A DNA stretch of 64,000 nucleotides from Chryseobacterium angstadtii (lineage in GTDB: Bacteria > Bacteroidota > Bacteroidia > Flavobacteriales > Weeksellaceae). Positions 41,318-48,878 of this stretch are shown here, in pieces (the first letter of the stretch is position 1; each line of letters opens with the position of its first letter). The notes beneath the pieces were generated by a model. That model did no database searches and was not told where the DNA came from. It saw nothing but the letters and a program-made list of their open reading frames with translations. Both the position numbers and the translations under genes were made by a program. The stretch spans positions 744,001-808,000 of the forward strand of contig NZ_LFND01000001.1 in assembly GCF_001045465.1 (NCBI RefSeq), given 5' to 3'.

Positions 41318-41397
41318 CTTTAAATGACTGAGCCGTAGATTATGCTTTCTGAATGGTAAAAAGATGGATTCGCAGGTGAATACTGCTATTCTTAAAA

Positions 41398-41428
41398 GCC
41401 ATGTCAAGGTTTAAAACCTTGACATGGC
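41398..41428. repeat. Hairpin, repeat family B copy 2
   Basis: gccatgtcaaggtt and aaccttgacatggc form a 14-bp stem around a 3-base loop. The core is shared with the hairpin at 3039-3073; the flanks differ. It lies between the ICMT-like gene and the 2TM gene, both on the minus strand. Confidence 0.75.
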
Positions 41429-41479
41429 TATGGGAGAGACTTTCCGGTTTCAAACCGTTTATCGTGATTTAAAAAAGAA

Positions 41480-42049
41480 TCAGTAGATAAAAGGAATCAG
41501 CTTTTTTGTCTTTTCCTGGTATGCTGCATATTCTTCCCCGAACTTTTCTAAAAGTGCCTGTTCTTCAATTTTAATCCTATAAATGAAAGCAAAAAACGGA
41601 GGAAGGAAAGCCAGTAATAATGACAGCCAGTTATTCAGATATAATCCTAACCCTAAAGAAGTTAGCAAGGAAAACGCATACGATGGATGCCTCAGGTATT
41701 TATAAAAACCCTCTTTTTTGATCTGATGATCCTCTTTTATCGTTACATCTACCGTAAAATATTTCCCTAAGGATCTGATGATGATAAACCTCAATATAAT
41801 TCCTATCAGGATAAATGCTTCTCCAACATATAAAATCCATTTTTCTTCAGAGATGGGAAACCTCGTCATATACGAAGCTGCTATGGAAGCTGCTATGGAA
41901 AACGGAATGGCCATCCATAAAATATTCAGTGTAGATTTATCTTTGTCTTTTTTGTCTTCCTTCCCGGATTTCAGCATGTTTTTGTAGAGGATTTCCGTGA
42001 TAAACCAGGCTGCCATGGAAAGATAGAAAAGGGTCTGTAGGGAATTCAT
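41480..42049 (-). CDS. Isoprenylcysteine carboxylmethyltransferase-like membrane methyltransferase
   Basis: A 189-residue protein with about five membrane helices. The ICMT/NnrU-like core is GFYKYLRHPSYAFSLLTSLGLGLYLNN (about residues 113-139) followed by EEQALLEKFGEEYAAYQEKTKKLIPF, the usual S-adenosylmethionine-binding end (HP..., E-E...LxxxFGxxY). In bacteria the substrate is unknown; phospholipid or sterol-like methylation is possible. It is placed between two groups of 2TM genes, which is unusual. Confidence 0.85.
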   Translation of the reverse strand: MNSLQTLFYLSMAAWFITEILYKNMLKSGKEDKKDKDKSTLNILWMAIPFSIAASIAASYMTRFPISEEKWILYVGEAFILIGIILRFIIIRSLGKYFTVDVTIKEDHQIKKEGFYKYLRHPSYAFSLLTSLGLGLYLNNWLSLLLAFLPPFFAFIYRIKIEEQALLEKFGEEYAAYQEKTKKLIPFIY

Positions 42050-42209
42050 ATTTTTTTGTTTTTTGGGTTAGTAGAAAGGTGAAAAGCAAAAGGGCTTTTT
42101 TAAGCTCATTGTACGATTTTGTCTAGGTTAAATTGTGGTTGGAGAAGGAAATACTTTAATATCAGCCTGAAAAATTTTTGACATTCAGCAGTTTAGCCTT
42201 TCCGCCGCA

Positions 42210-42518
42210 TCATCCTTTCTTCTCCTTCTTCTCCATCAGTTTCCTGATCTGCTTTTCCTCCCATTCTCTTATAAAGCCGATATTAGGCAAATAAACAGCG
42301 ATAGCATGAGCCACCAGTCCAATTCCCCAAAAGGTTGCCGTAAAGAAATTTTTGAACTGAAAATAGCTTTCTCCGGGCTCCAAATGTTTAATATTATACA
42401 CCACAATCATGGCATTCACTCCGATATAGGCGAATAGGTGTCCGTAAAATCCTCTTAACCGCTCAACCTGCCTTCTCGCCTGTTCATAGCGGATGTTGTT
42501 TTCATCGTAGGTTTCCAT
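42210..42518 (-). CDS. 2TM domain protein (first in locus)
   Basis: A 102-residue protein, METYDENNIRYEQARRQVERL, with the same architecture as the other two: RLRGFYGHLFAYIGVNAMIVV, FFTATFWGIGLVAHAIAVYLP and EWEEKQIRKLMEKKEKKG. I chose the ATG that overlaps the 3' end of the kinase gene by 17 bases; an open stretch of 33 codons upstream lies inside the kinase frame and is unlikely to be translated in this phase. Confidence 0.85.
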   Translation of the reverse strand: METYDENNIRYEQARRQVERLRGFYGHLFAYIGVNAMIVVYNIKHLEPGESYFQFKNFFTATFWGIGLVAHAIAVYLPNIGFIREWEEKQIRKLMEKKEKKG

Positions 42519-43836
42519 TATCTCTATTTTTTTGTTTATCCATAATTTCCCGGATTTTCTTTTCTTTCCAGGCTTCCCCGACCCCAAAAACCTGAAACGC
42601 ATGAGAGGCGACACCAATTCCCCATCCTAACATCGGAAAGTAGAACCAAAGGTTTTTTGGTGAATAAATCAGGTTGATAATAATCAGAAACGGGATTATC
42701 GTACAGTAGGAAATAAGGTTACCATAAAAGCTTTTGAGTTCCTTTACCCGTTTTTTTGCTTTTTCGTAAGATTCGTTCTCATCTGTCTCTTTCACATTGA
42801 CAGTGCTTGGTTTAGATGAAAGTATCGGAACTTTTACTTTAAAATAATCTTCTGATTTTTCAATGAAAACGTTCTTTCTGGTTAATAGAGCATACCGCTG
42901 AACAATATTAGCCAGACCTATTCCTGCACTTTCTTTCATCTGTTCTCTTGCCTGAAGGTTGTTTTCAATGCAAAGCGTATCGTTATCCGAAAATATTTTA
43001 ATGATCAGAGGTTTTGAAGAGGTGGCAAAATTATGTTTGATACAGTTTTCCAGCAAAAGCTGAAGCGATAGCGGAACTACATATCTTCTGTAGTCTTCAT
43101 TCTTTACATCAAAGATAAAATCTACACTGTCTTCAAATCTTGTTTTTAAAAGCTCACAATATGTTTTTGCAAATTCTATCTCGTCTTCTACCGTCACAAG
43201 CTCTTTATCTTTCTGTTCAAGTACATACCGGTAAATCTTTGACATTGAAGCAGTAAACTTCTGTGCCTGGTTCGGATTTTCGTCAATCAGAGAGCTTAAT
43301 ACGTTTAAGGAATTAAAAAGGAAATGCGGGTCCAGCTGATTTTTCAGGCTTTCGAACTGTGCATTAGCAGATTTTGCAATAAGTTTCTGCTCCACTACCT
43401 CTTTTCTGGACGTTTTCTTCAGCTCTTCCATAAAGCCTTTTGCATGGAGAAATGCAGAGATCAGAAGTGCTATATTGATCATGAACCAATTGGTAGTTGC
43501 ATATTCCTTGGAAAAAAAGGATTCGGTGGTTGCTACTTTCTGAATCTGTACATAATTCATGTAGTTGCAGAAATACACCAGAATAAAATTCCCTATGATG
43601 ATGGAGACAACACTCAGCACCGTTCTTATTCCGGTCGTTTCAGACCATGGAAATCTTTTATTGAGAAAATCATTGATAAAAGCATTTCCAAATCCAAGAA
43701 TGAAAGAATACATGCTGGAAATCATCAGGGTAATCAAAAAATTGTGGAAGTTCTTCTCCTTAGTAAAAAACAAGAAGAAAAATAGGGATGTTCCCAACGA
43801 TACCCAAAATAATATAATAAGTCCTTTACGTTTCAT
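42502..43836 (-). CDS. LytS-type sensor histidine kinase fused to a C-terminal 2TM domain
   Basis: A 444-residue kinase. Residues 1-135 contain four membrane segments (for example IILFWVSLGTSLFFFLFF, VSIIIGNFILVYFCNY); a short linker leads to the His_kinase (PF06580) dimerisation/phospho-acceptor segment QLDPHFLFNSLNVLSSL, with H171. The ATPase has LLLENCIKHNFA (N box) and GIGLANIVQRYALL (G box). Residues from about 355 to the end form a 2TM domain (VKELKSFYGNLISY, WFYFPMLGWGIGVASHAFQV). I take the ATG giving MKRKGLIILFWV. It should phosphorylate the LytTR regulator downstream. A 2TM domain on the kinase is notable. Confidence 0.9.
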   Translation of the reverse strand: MKRKGLIILFWVSLGTSLFFFLFFTKEKNFHNFLITLMISSMYSFILGFGNAFINDFLNKRFPWSETTGIRTVLSVVSIIIGNFILVYFCNYMNYVQIQKVATTESFFSKEYATTNWFMINIALLISAFLHAKGFMEELKKTSRKEVVEQKLIAKSANAQFESLKNQLDPHFLFNSLNVLSSLIDENPNQAQKFTASMSKIYRYVLEQKDKELVTVEDEIEFAKTYCELLKTRFEDSVDFIFDVKNEDYRRYVVPLSLQLLLENCIKHNFATSSKPLIIKIFSDNDTLCIENNLQAREQMKESAGIGLANIVQRYALLTRKNVFIEKSEDYFKVKVPILSSKPSTVNVKETDENESYEKAKKRVKELKSFYGNLISYCTIIPFLIIINLIYSPKNLWFYFPMLGWGIGVASHAFQVFGVGEAWKEKKIREIMDKQKNRDNGNLR

Positions 43837-43929
43837 GAGTTGTTTTCCTGATTCAAAATTAGTCTTTAATAAAGGTATCAAAAATTATTTTTTACCGAAG
43901 GGCGGATTTTCCTTTCCGAATGGAATAAA

Positions 43930-43960
43930 AAAAGCCTTCCGGGTAAGGAAGGCTTTCATT
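43930..43960 (-). terminator. Terminator of the TPR-like gene
   Basis: AAAGCCTTCC (43931-43940) and GGAAGGCTTT (43947-43956) around gggtaa; on the minus strand it is followed by seven Us. Confidence 0.85.
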
Positions 43961-43975
43961 GTATGTTATATTATT

Positions 43976-44626
43976 TTATTTAGCCGGCATATTCAAAAAG
44001 TACTCTGCTTCTGCCTTACCCCAGTTTGGATCAAGAGCCGTTTTAGGTTTGTAGGTATTAAATTTAGCCACTGCATCTTTAAACATTTCCATTCCTTTGG
44101 TTTTGCTTCCACCGTACTGTTCCGGAGTAAAATAAGTGTCTTCAGCCTTGATAAGAGCGATTCTAGGGTTTGAAGGATCAAGCTTTTCCGCAATACCAAG
44201 CTCTTCCGTAGCTTTCGCTCCATCCGTCATATAACGCTGAGGCGGGTTCACCATCATTCTTAAAGACGCTGCCATTTTTCTCAGCAGATGGATTTCCGCG
44301 TTGTCTGCTCCGGCAAGGTTTTGGGCGCTGCTCAGATATTTATCCGCCAGATTAGCGGTTTCATCCAGACCAGACATATCTCCGTTTCTCATCATCAGTC
44401 TTCCTTTTTGGATCTGCGAGAAGGCAGCATAATAAGGAGGAAGCCATTTTGTACTTTCCTTGCTTCCAATTCTCTGGAAATCGTTGGCAAGGGTCTGGAA
44501 TTCTTCCGCGGTTTTACAGGTTTCTGTTTTCGCGATTTTTTCCTTCATAATTTTTTCGTAATCTGCCTGTGCAAAAGCTGTTAAACTCATAAAAGCTAAA
44601 GCAAAACTTAATAGGTATTTTTTCAT
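43976..44626 (-). CDS. Secreted TPR-like protein
   Basis: A 216-residue protein with signal peptide MKKYLLSFALAFMSLTAFAQ. The rest is helical: ETCKTAEEFQTLANDFQRIG, WLPPYYAAFSQIQKGRLMMRN and GIAEKLDPSNPRIALIKAEDTYFTP look like degenerate TPRs, so it may be a periplasmic scaffold. No family name is certain. It is monocistronic, downstream of the TonB receptor on the same strand; a link in iron or peptide uptake is not proven. Confidence 0.75.
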   Translation of the reverse strand: MKKYLLSFALAFMSLTAFAQADYEKIMKEKIAKTETCKTAEEFQTLANDFQRIGSKESTKWLPPYYAAFSQIQKGRLMMRNGDMSGLDETANLADKYLSSAQNLAGADNAEIHLLRKMAASLRMMVNPPQRYMTDGAKATEELGIAEKLDPSNPRIALIKAEDTYFTPEQYGGSKTKGMEMFKDAVAKFNTYKPKTALDPNWGKAEAEYFLNMPAK

Positions 44627-44709
44627 AATATCAATTTTTTTTAAGTTAGTTAATTGTTAATCTGAAGTTATGTATTTTAAGGTTAATCTAAATGTCCGTT
44701 TATATTATT

Positions 44710-46953
44710 TTATAAATTATTGTTGATGGCGTCCTGCGTTTTATCTACTCCAAAGCTGATGAATGCTCCTACAAAAACAAAGGTATTGACCGGAGGAACT
44801 ACTGATGAACTTCTTGAGCCGTCTACCGAGAAATTGTACCCGTAAACATTTTTCGTACCCAGAACATTGGAAACACTCAATACAAGCACTGTAAAAGCTT
44901 TTGAATCTTTCTTACCCAGATTGGGAAGGTAATTAAAGCTGATGTTAAGAGCATTGTAATCTTTCAGTGTGCCTTCGTTTCTGATGTAATTCACTGAATT
45001 CCCGTTTTCACTTTTCACTGCTATATCGTAATAAGGCCGTCCTTTGGAATAGGTATAGGATAAATTCACCCCCAGTTTCCATTCCGGAATAAATCTTTTG
45101 GCCACCGCAGAAAGAGTGTGTGCAGAAGCAAAATTGGGTTTTAAACTTACCGGATAATTATTGAAATCTCTTTTTGAATCAAGGAAGGAGTAACTGATCC
45201 AGTAGTCTATGTTTTCAAATGTTTTTTTGTCTCTCCAGAATAATTCCAGTCCTTTTGCATAGCCATAACCATTATTGTTCAGGGCAGTCTGTACCTGCTG
45301 ATTCTGTTCTTTATCCGGCGTAATGTTGAATGTTTTTATCAGCTGATCGTATTTTTTATAAAAAGCTTCAAAACGCAGGCTTCTTCCCTCTGATGATCTC
45401 TGAACCTGGAAAATATAATGTTGAGATTTTTGAAAATCCAGATCGGCAGGTCCGTTGATGTATCTGCTTTCGGGATTCTGATAAAACAATCCGTAGGCAA
45501 AGGAAGTCGTCCAATCTTTTGCCAGACGGTAAGCCAGCGCAAAACGGGGTGCTATATTGGCTTTTCCTAAAAACGAAGAACTCTCTGCCCTTACCCCAAC
45601 TTTTGCAGACAATGCATTGCTGAAACCAAGATCTGTCTCCGCAAAAGCAGCAGATATAAGATCTTTGTAATGTTTTCTTACTTCCCCGAAATTCAGTCTT
45701 TCGTTTGTATTATTTAATTCAAATCCGGCTCTTACCGCACTTATTTTATTGATTTTTCTTTCAAGAACAGCTTTAAAGTTGATGTAATTCCCATCATTTA
45801 AAAGTTGTGTTTTCCCTGATTCCAGATTGTCGGCTTCTGTGGAAAAATTAAGATCGGCCTGATTGTAAGAATAAGAAGTTCCTACATTCAGAAGGTATTT
45901 CCCGAATTTCTGCTTAAAAGACAGATTGTGATAGGTATTTTTCCCTTTCAGTCTTATAAGTGCAAAATCATATTCAGGTTCTAAACTTTCTGTTTTTACC
46001 CCCATTTTATTGGAATCATACATTCCGTAATATTTGAAGAATCCTCCTGATTTTGTTTTAATTCTGAAGTTAAAATCTCCGTTTAAGCCCTGAGGAGCAT
46101 CAATAAAATTTGTATTAAAATTAAAAACCTTCTGCATAAGACTTAAAAGAGAATAGCCTAAGGTAGCTCCAAAAGAGTGATTTTTATCCTGACCCAGCTT
46201 TTGGAATCCGGCACTCAAAAAGATGGGTGAAATCCCAAAATCATAAGAGCTTTGGTCCGGAAGATCAACACTTTCCAGCATCAATGCTCCTGAAAGAGCC
46301 TGCCCGTAAAGCGCTGAATAACCACCGCTCGAAAAGATATTTCCTTTGAAAAGAGAGGTATTGAAACGATCTCTTCCTGCAATCCCCGGGACAGAATTGG
46401 AAAAATAATTATTGATAAGACTTCCGTCCATAAAGATTTTGGACTCTGTTCCTGTTCCTCCTCTGATGAAAAGCCCTTCCGTTTCTCCTATTTTCTGAAC
46501 TCCGGGAAGGTAGTTTAAAGCTGAGGAGATCTGTCCGTCTGCTCCTGCCGTTGTATAGATATCAATCGGGGTTAGTAAGGCTGTTGCTCTTTTTTTGTCA
46601 CTCGCTTCTATTGAACCGGCAGATACCACCACGGCATCAATCTCGCTGATCTCTTCTTTAAGCTCGGCATTTACAGAAATATCTTGGTTCTCAATAACTA
46701 AAGGTTTTTCTACTTCCTGGTATTTAGGATGTGTAAATGTGAGAATATGGTTTCCTTTTTCTGATGTTTCAAAGGAAAAATTTCCCTGCGCATCAGTAGT
46801 CGCTCCATCATAGGTATCTTTGAGCGTAACATTGATTTCATTGACCCCTTTATTTTTAAAGGTTACCTTTCCCGAGATCTTTACCTGCGAATATCCTGCA
46901 ATGAAAGAAAGAAAAGCAATGAGTAGTAAAAGTTTTTTTCCCTGTGTCTTCAT
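44710..46953 (-). CDS. TonB-dependent outer-membrane receptor
   Basis: A 747-residue receptor with signal peptide MKTQGKKLLLLIAFLSFIAGYSQ. An N-terminal carboxypeptidase-regulatory-like domain (VKISGKVTFKNKGVNEINVTL, about residues 24-100) precedes the plug domain (GQISSALNYLPGVQKIGETEG, LFIRGGTGTESKIFMDGS). A 22-stranded barrel follows, ending in VNTFVFVGAFISFGVDKTQD. The usual end in a Phe is replaced by AINNNL. The substrate is unknown. The start was chosen by the signal peptide. A TATTTTTG element (46971-46978, minus strand) lies 17 bases upstream. Confidence 0.92.
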   Translation of the reverse strand: MKTQGKKLLLLIAFLSFIAGYSQVKISGKVTFKNKGVNEINVTLKDTYDGATTDAQGNFSFETSEKGNHILTFTHPKYQEVEKPLVIENQDISVNAELKEEISEIDAVVVSAGSIEASDKKRATALLTPIDIYTTAGADGQISSALNYLPGVQKIGETEGLFIRGGTGTESKIFMDGSLINNYFSNSVPGIAGRDRFNTSLFKGNIFSSGGYSALYGQALSGALMLESVDLPDQSSYDFGISPIFLSAGFQKLGQDKNHSFGATLGYSLLSLMQKVFNFNTNFIDAPQGLNGDFNFRIKTKSGGFFKYYGMYDSNKMGVKTESLEPEYDFALIRLKGKNTYHNLSFKQKFGKYLLNVGTSYSYNQADLNFSTEADNLESGKTQLLNDGNYINFKAVLERKINKISAVRAGFELNNTNERLNFGEVRKHYKDLISAAFAETDLGFSNALSAKVGVRAESSSFLGKANIAPRFALAYRLAKDWTTSFAYGLFYQNPESRYINGPADLDFQKSQHYIFQVQRSSEGRSLRFEAFYKKYDQLIKTFNITPDKEQNQQVQTALNNNGYGYAKGLELFWRDKKTFENIDYWISYSFLDSKRDFNNYPVSLKPNFASAHTLSAVAKRFIPEWKLGVNLSYTYSKGRPYYDIAVKSENGNSVNYIRNEGTLKDYNALNISFNYLPNLGKKDSKAFTVLVLSVSNVLGTKNVYGYNFSVDGSRSSSVVPPVNTFVFVGAFISFGVDKTQDAINNNL

Positions 46954-46970
46954 GGAGTTAATTTTCGGAT

Positions 46971-46978
46971 CAAAAATA
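46971..46978 (-). promoter_or_regulatory. -7 element of the TonB receptor gene
   Basis: TATTTTTG on the minus strand, 17 bases before the chosen ATG. Confidence 0.5.
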
Positions 46979-47045
46979 ATATGCAATATGCCTTTCTTAA
47001 AAAAATATTTTACTGAAAGGCATACTTTGGCTACTGAATGGGAAA

Positions 47046-47948
47046 TCAGTGAATCGGGATACAGAAATCCACAATCATTTTTCCTTCGGGATGTTCTTTA
47101 AAGTTGGAATGATAGATTTCAAACGGAAAGGTCTTCCGCATGGTATAACCCCGCTCATTCATCCACAGGAACAGGGATACCCAGCATTGTTCAAAGTCCT
47201 GCAGGGTAACTTCTCCGCTTCCTACAATAAACTTTCCGGGATCAATGGTTTCCGGAAAAACAACTCCTTCCTGCTTCTCCAGTCTTTCATCCAGAAGCAT
47301 ACAGGCATGGATTCTTACCTTATCCGGCGGAGTTACTTTAAAACTGTCATGATACACTGAAATCATTTTCACATTTCCTGCGGGGTACAGCTTCTTTTTT
47401 TCTGCCCACTCGATAAGAACATGATAGGAAGTTTCTACAGAGGCTATTCCTAAACTCATTACAGCGGCCAGATTCATTTCCGGAAGTTGTTTTACTTCAA
47501 TTTTTAAATTCATTTTTGTCCAATTTAAGAGGTTTTCTATCTGCCAAATGTACGGGCTGAAAACAACATCCTTTTGTCCGTTCTTGCTCTCTGTCATGAG
47601 AATTTTATGGAAGGTTTCGGGAGCATTATTTCGAAAGACAGAGGGTGCAACTCCATAGAATTTCCTGAACGTTTTACTAAAAACGGAATGGCTGGTAAAT
47701 CCCAGATCAAGATAAATGTCTTTTATGTCTCTATCTTTCTTCACGGCCAGGTAAAAAGCGCTTTTTTCAATTTTCTTTCTGATGATATAGTTCTGGAGGG
47801 TTTCTCCTATGATAAGCTTAAATATCCTATGAAAATGGAAGGGAGAATACATCCCGATTTCTGCGATTTTTTCCAGGGATAAATCTGCATCAAGGTTATG
47901 ATTAATGTATTTTATGGCTTTTATGATTCTTTTTTGGTGTTCTTCCAT
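47046..47948 (-). CDS. AraC family regulator with GyrI-like effector domain
   Basis: A 300-residue transcription factor. The N-terminal 105 residues are an AraC/XylS helix-turn-helix (ADLSLEKIAEIGMYSPFHFHRIFKLIIGETL, and DIYLDLGFTSHSVFSKTFRKFYGVAPSVFR). The C-terminal part from about residue 150 is a GyrI-like (SOUL-type) small-molecule binding domain (KIEVKQLPEMNLAAVMSLGIA, FPFEIYHSNFKEHPEGKMIVDFCIPI). This is the Rob/BmrR-like build of multidrug regulators. I chose METHQ-type start MEEHQKRIIKAIKY; an ATG ten codons earlier is possible. Downstream on the same strand is the TonB receptor. Confidence 0.9.
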   Translation of the reverse strand: MEEHQKRIIKAIKYINHNLDADLSLEKIAEIGMYSPFHFHRIFKLIIGETLQNYIIRKKIEKSAFYLAVKKDRDIKDIYLDLGFTSHSVFSKTFRKFYGVAPSVFRNNAPETFHKILMTESKNGQKDVVFSPYIWQIENLLNWTKMNLKIEVKQLPEMNLAAVMSLGIASVETSYHVLIEWAEKKKLYPAGNVKMISVYHDSFKVTPPDKVRIHACMLLDERLEKQEGVVFPETIDPGKFIVGSGEVTLQDFEQCWVSLFLWMNERGYTMRKTFPFEIYHSNFKEHPEGKMIVDFCIPIH

Positions 47949-48096
47949 GGTTGAAATGCTTCTGAGTAAAGATATCAAGATGCTCCCTATTTCATTGGTT
48001 AAATATTGCTGTTTTCTAAAAAAGGATTGAAATCATAAACTGGTTCGAAAAATCTTTTTTAAATTTATCGTTAAAATCACTTTAAATCATTGAACA

Positions 48097-48600
48097 ATGA
48101 AAGTACAAACATTAGCATTACTGGCGGGTTGTGCATTTTTAGCAGCTTCGTGCTGTACCACAAAAACGTACCCGGTAAACGCCAAGAGCGGAACACAAAC
48201 GGGAGGAACAGCCAAGTTTACGCAGAAAGGAGACGAAGTGGCCATGAAACTTGAAGTAACAAACCTTACTCCCGGTATTCATGCGGTACATATCCACGAG
48301 AAGGGAGACTGCTCTGCTGCTGACGGAACTTCTACCGGAGGACACTGGAATCCGGCTAAGGACGATCACGGAAAGTGGGGAGCTGAACATTTCCACATGG
48401 GAGATATCGGAAACCTGACAGCAGACCAAAGCGGAAAGGCTGTCCTTACTTTCAAGACAAATAAATGGTGTCTGGGTTGTACCGATGAGTCTAAGAACAT
48501 TATTGGAAAAGGCCTTATCATCCATGCTGCGGCAGATGATTTCCATACGCAGCCTACAGGAAATGCAGGAGGAAGAGTTGGGTGCGTAGAGATTAAATAA
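48097..48600 (+). CDS. sodC: Superoxide dismutase (Cu-Zn), lipoprotein
   Basis: A 167-residue periplasmic or membrane-tethered superoxide dismutase. The signal peptide ends in AASC (C19 as lipid site). Copper/zinc ligands fit the family: VHIHEKGDC, GGHWNPAKDDHG, EHFHMGDIGNL and LIIHAAADDFHTQP; the disulphide cysteines are in KGDC and RVGCVEI. An extra pair of Cys near WCLGCTDES is not usual. Its stop codon lies at the left edge of repeat family A copy 2. Monocistronic. Confidence 0.92.
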   Translation: MKVQTLALLAGCAFLAASCCTTKTYPVNAKSGTQTGGTAKFTQKGDEVAMKLEVTNLTPGIHAVHIHEKGDCSAADGTSTGGHWNPAKDDHGKWGAEHFHMGDIGNLTADQSGKAVLTFKTNKWCLGCTDESKNIIGKGLIIHAAADDFHTQPTGNAGGRVGCVEIK

Positions 48601-48830
48601 CCTGAGAGTTTGGGTTAAGAAAATTAAGATTGAGATACTTAAAGTTACGAGGTGCGGGATTCGGGTTTGAGGGTTTGAGAGTCGGAGAGTTTTAGGGGTG
48701 AAAAGTTTCGGGATACGAGTTGTGAGGTGCGGGATTGGAGAGTTTCACAATTCACTTGCCAGGCAAAATTGACCATTGACATTCCTTAGTCTTAGCCTTT
48801 ACCTCAGCCTAAAAATTATCCCGAACTCAG
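48595..48830. repeat. Intergenic repeat family A, copy 2 (MITE-like)
   Basis: About 236 bases between the convergent sodC and prc genes. It begins with aaataacctgag, the same 12 bases as copy 1, and includes the sodC stop TAA. The right end cccgaactcag is the inverse of the ctgagttcggg of copy 1's left edge, so the element has terminal inverted repeats. The module gcaaaattgaccattgacat (48763-48782) is identical to that in copy 1. No gene is contained. Confidence 0.72.
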
Positions 48831-48841
48831 CGCTTGATCAT

Positions 48842-48876
48842 AAAAAAACCGCTGATTTTCATCAGCGGTTTTTTTG
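48842..48876. terminator. Bidirectional terminator between sodC and prc
   Basis: ACCGCTGAT (48848-48856) and ATCAGCGGT (48861-48869) with A-run before and T-run after serve both strands. Confidence 0.85.
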
Positions 48877-48878
48877 TT

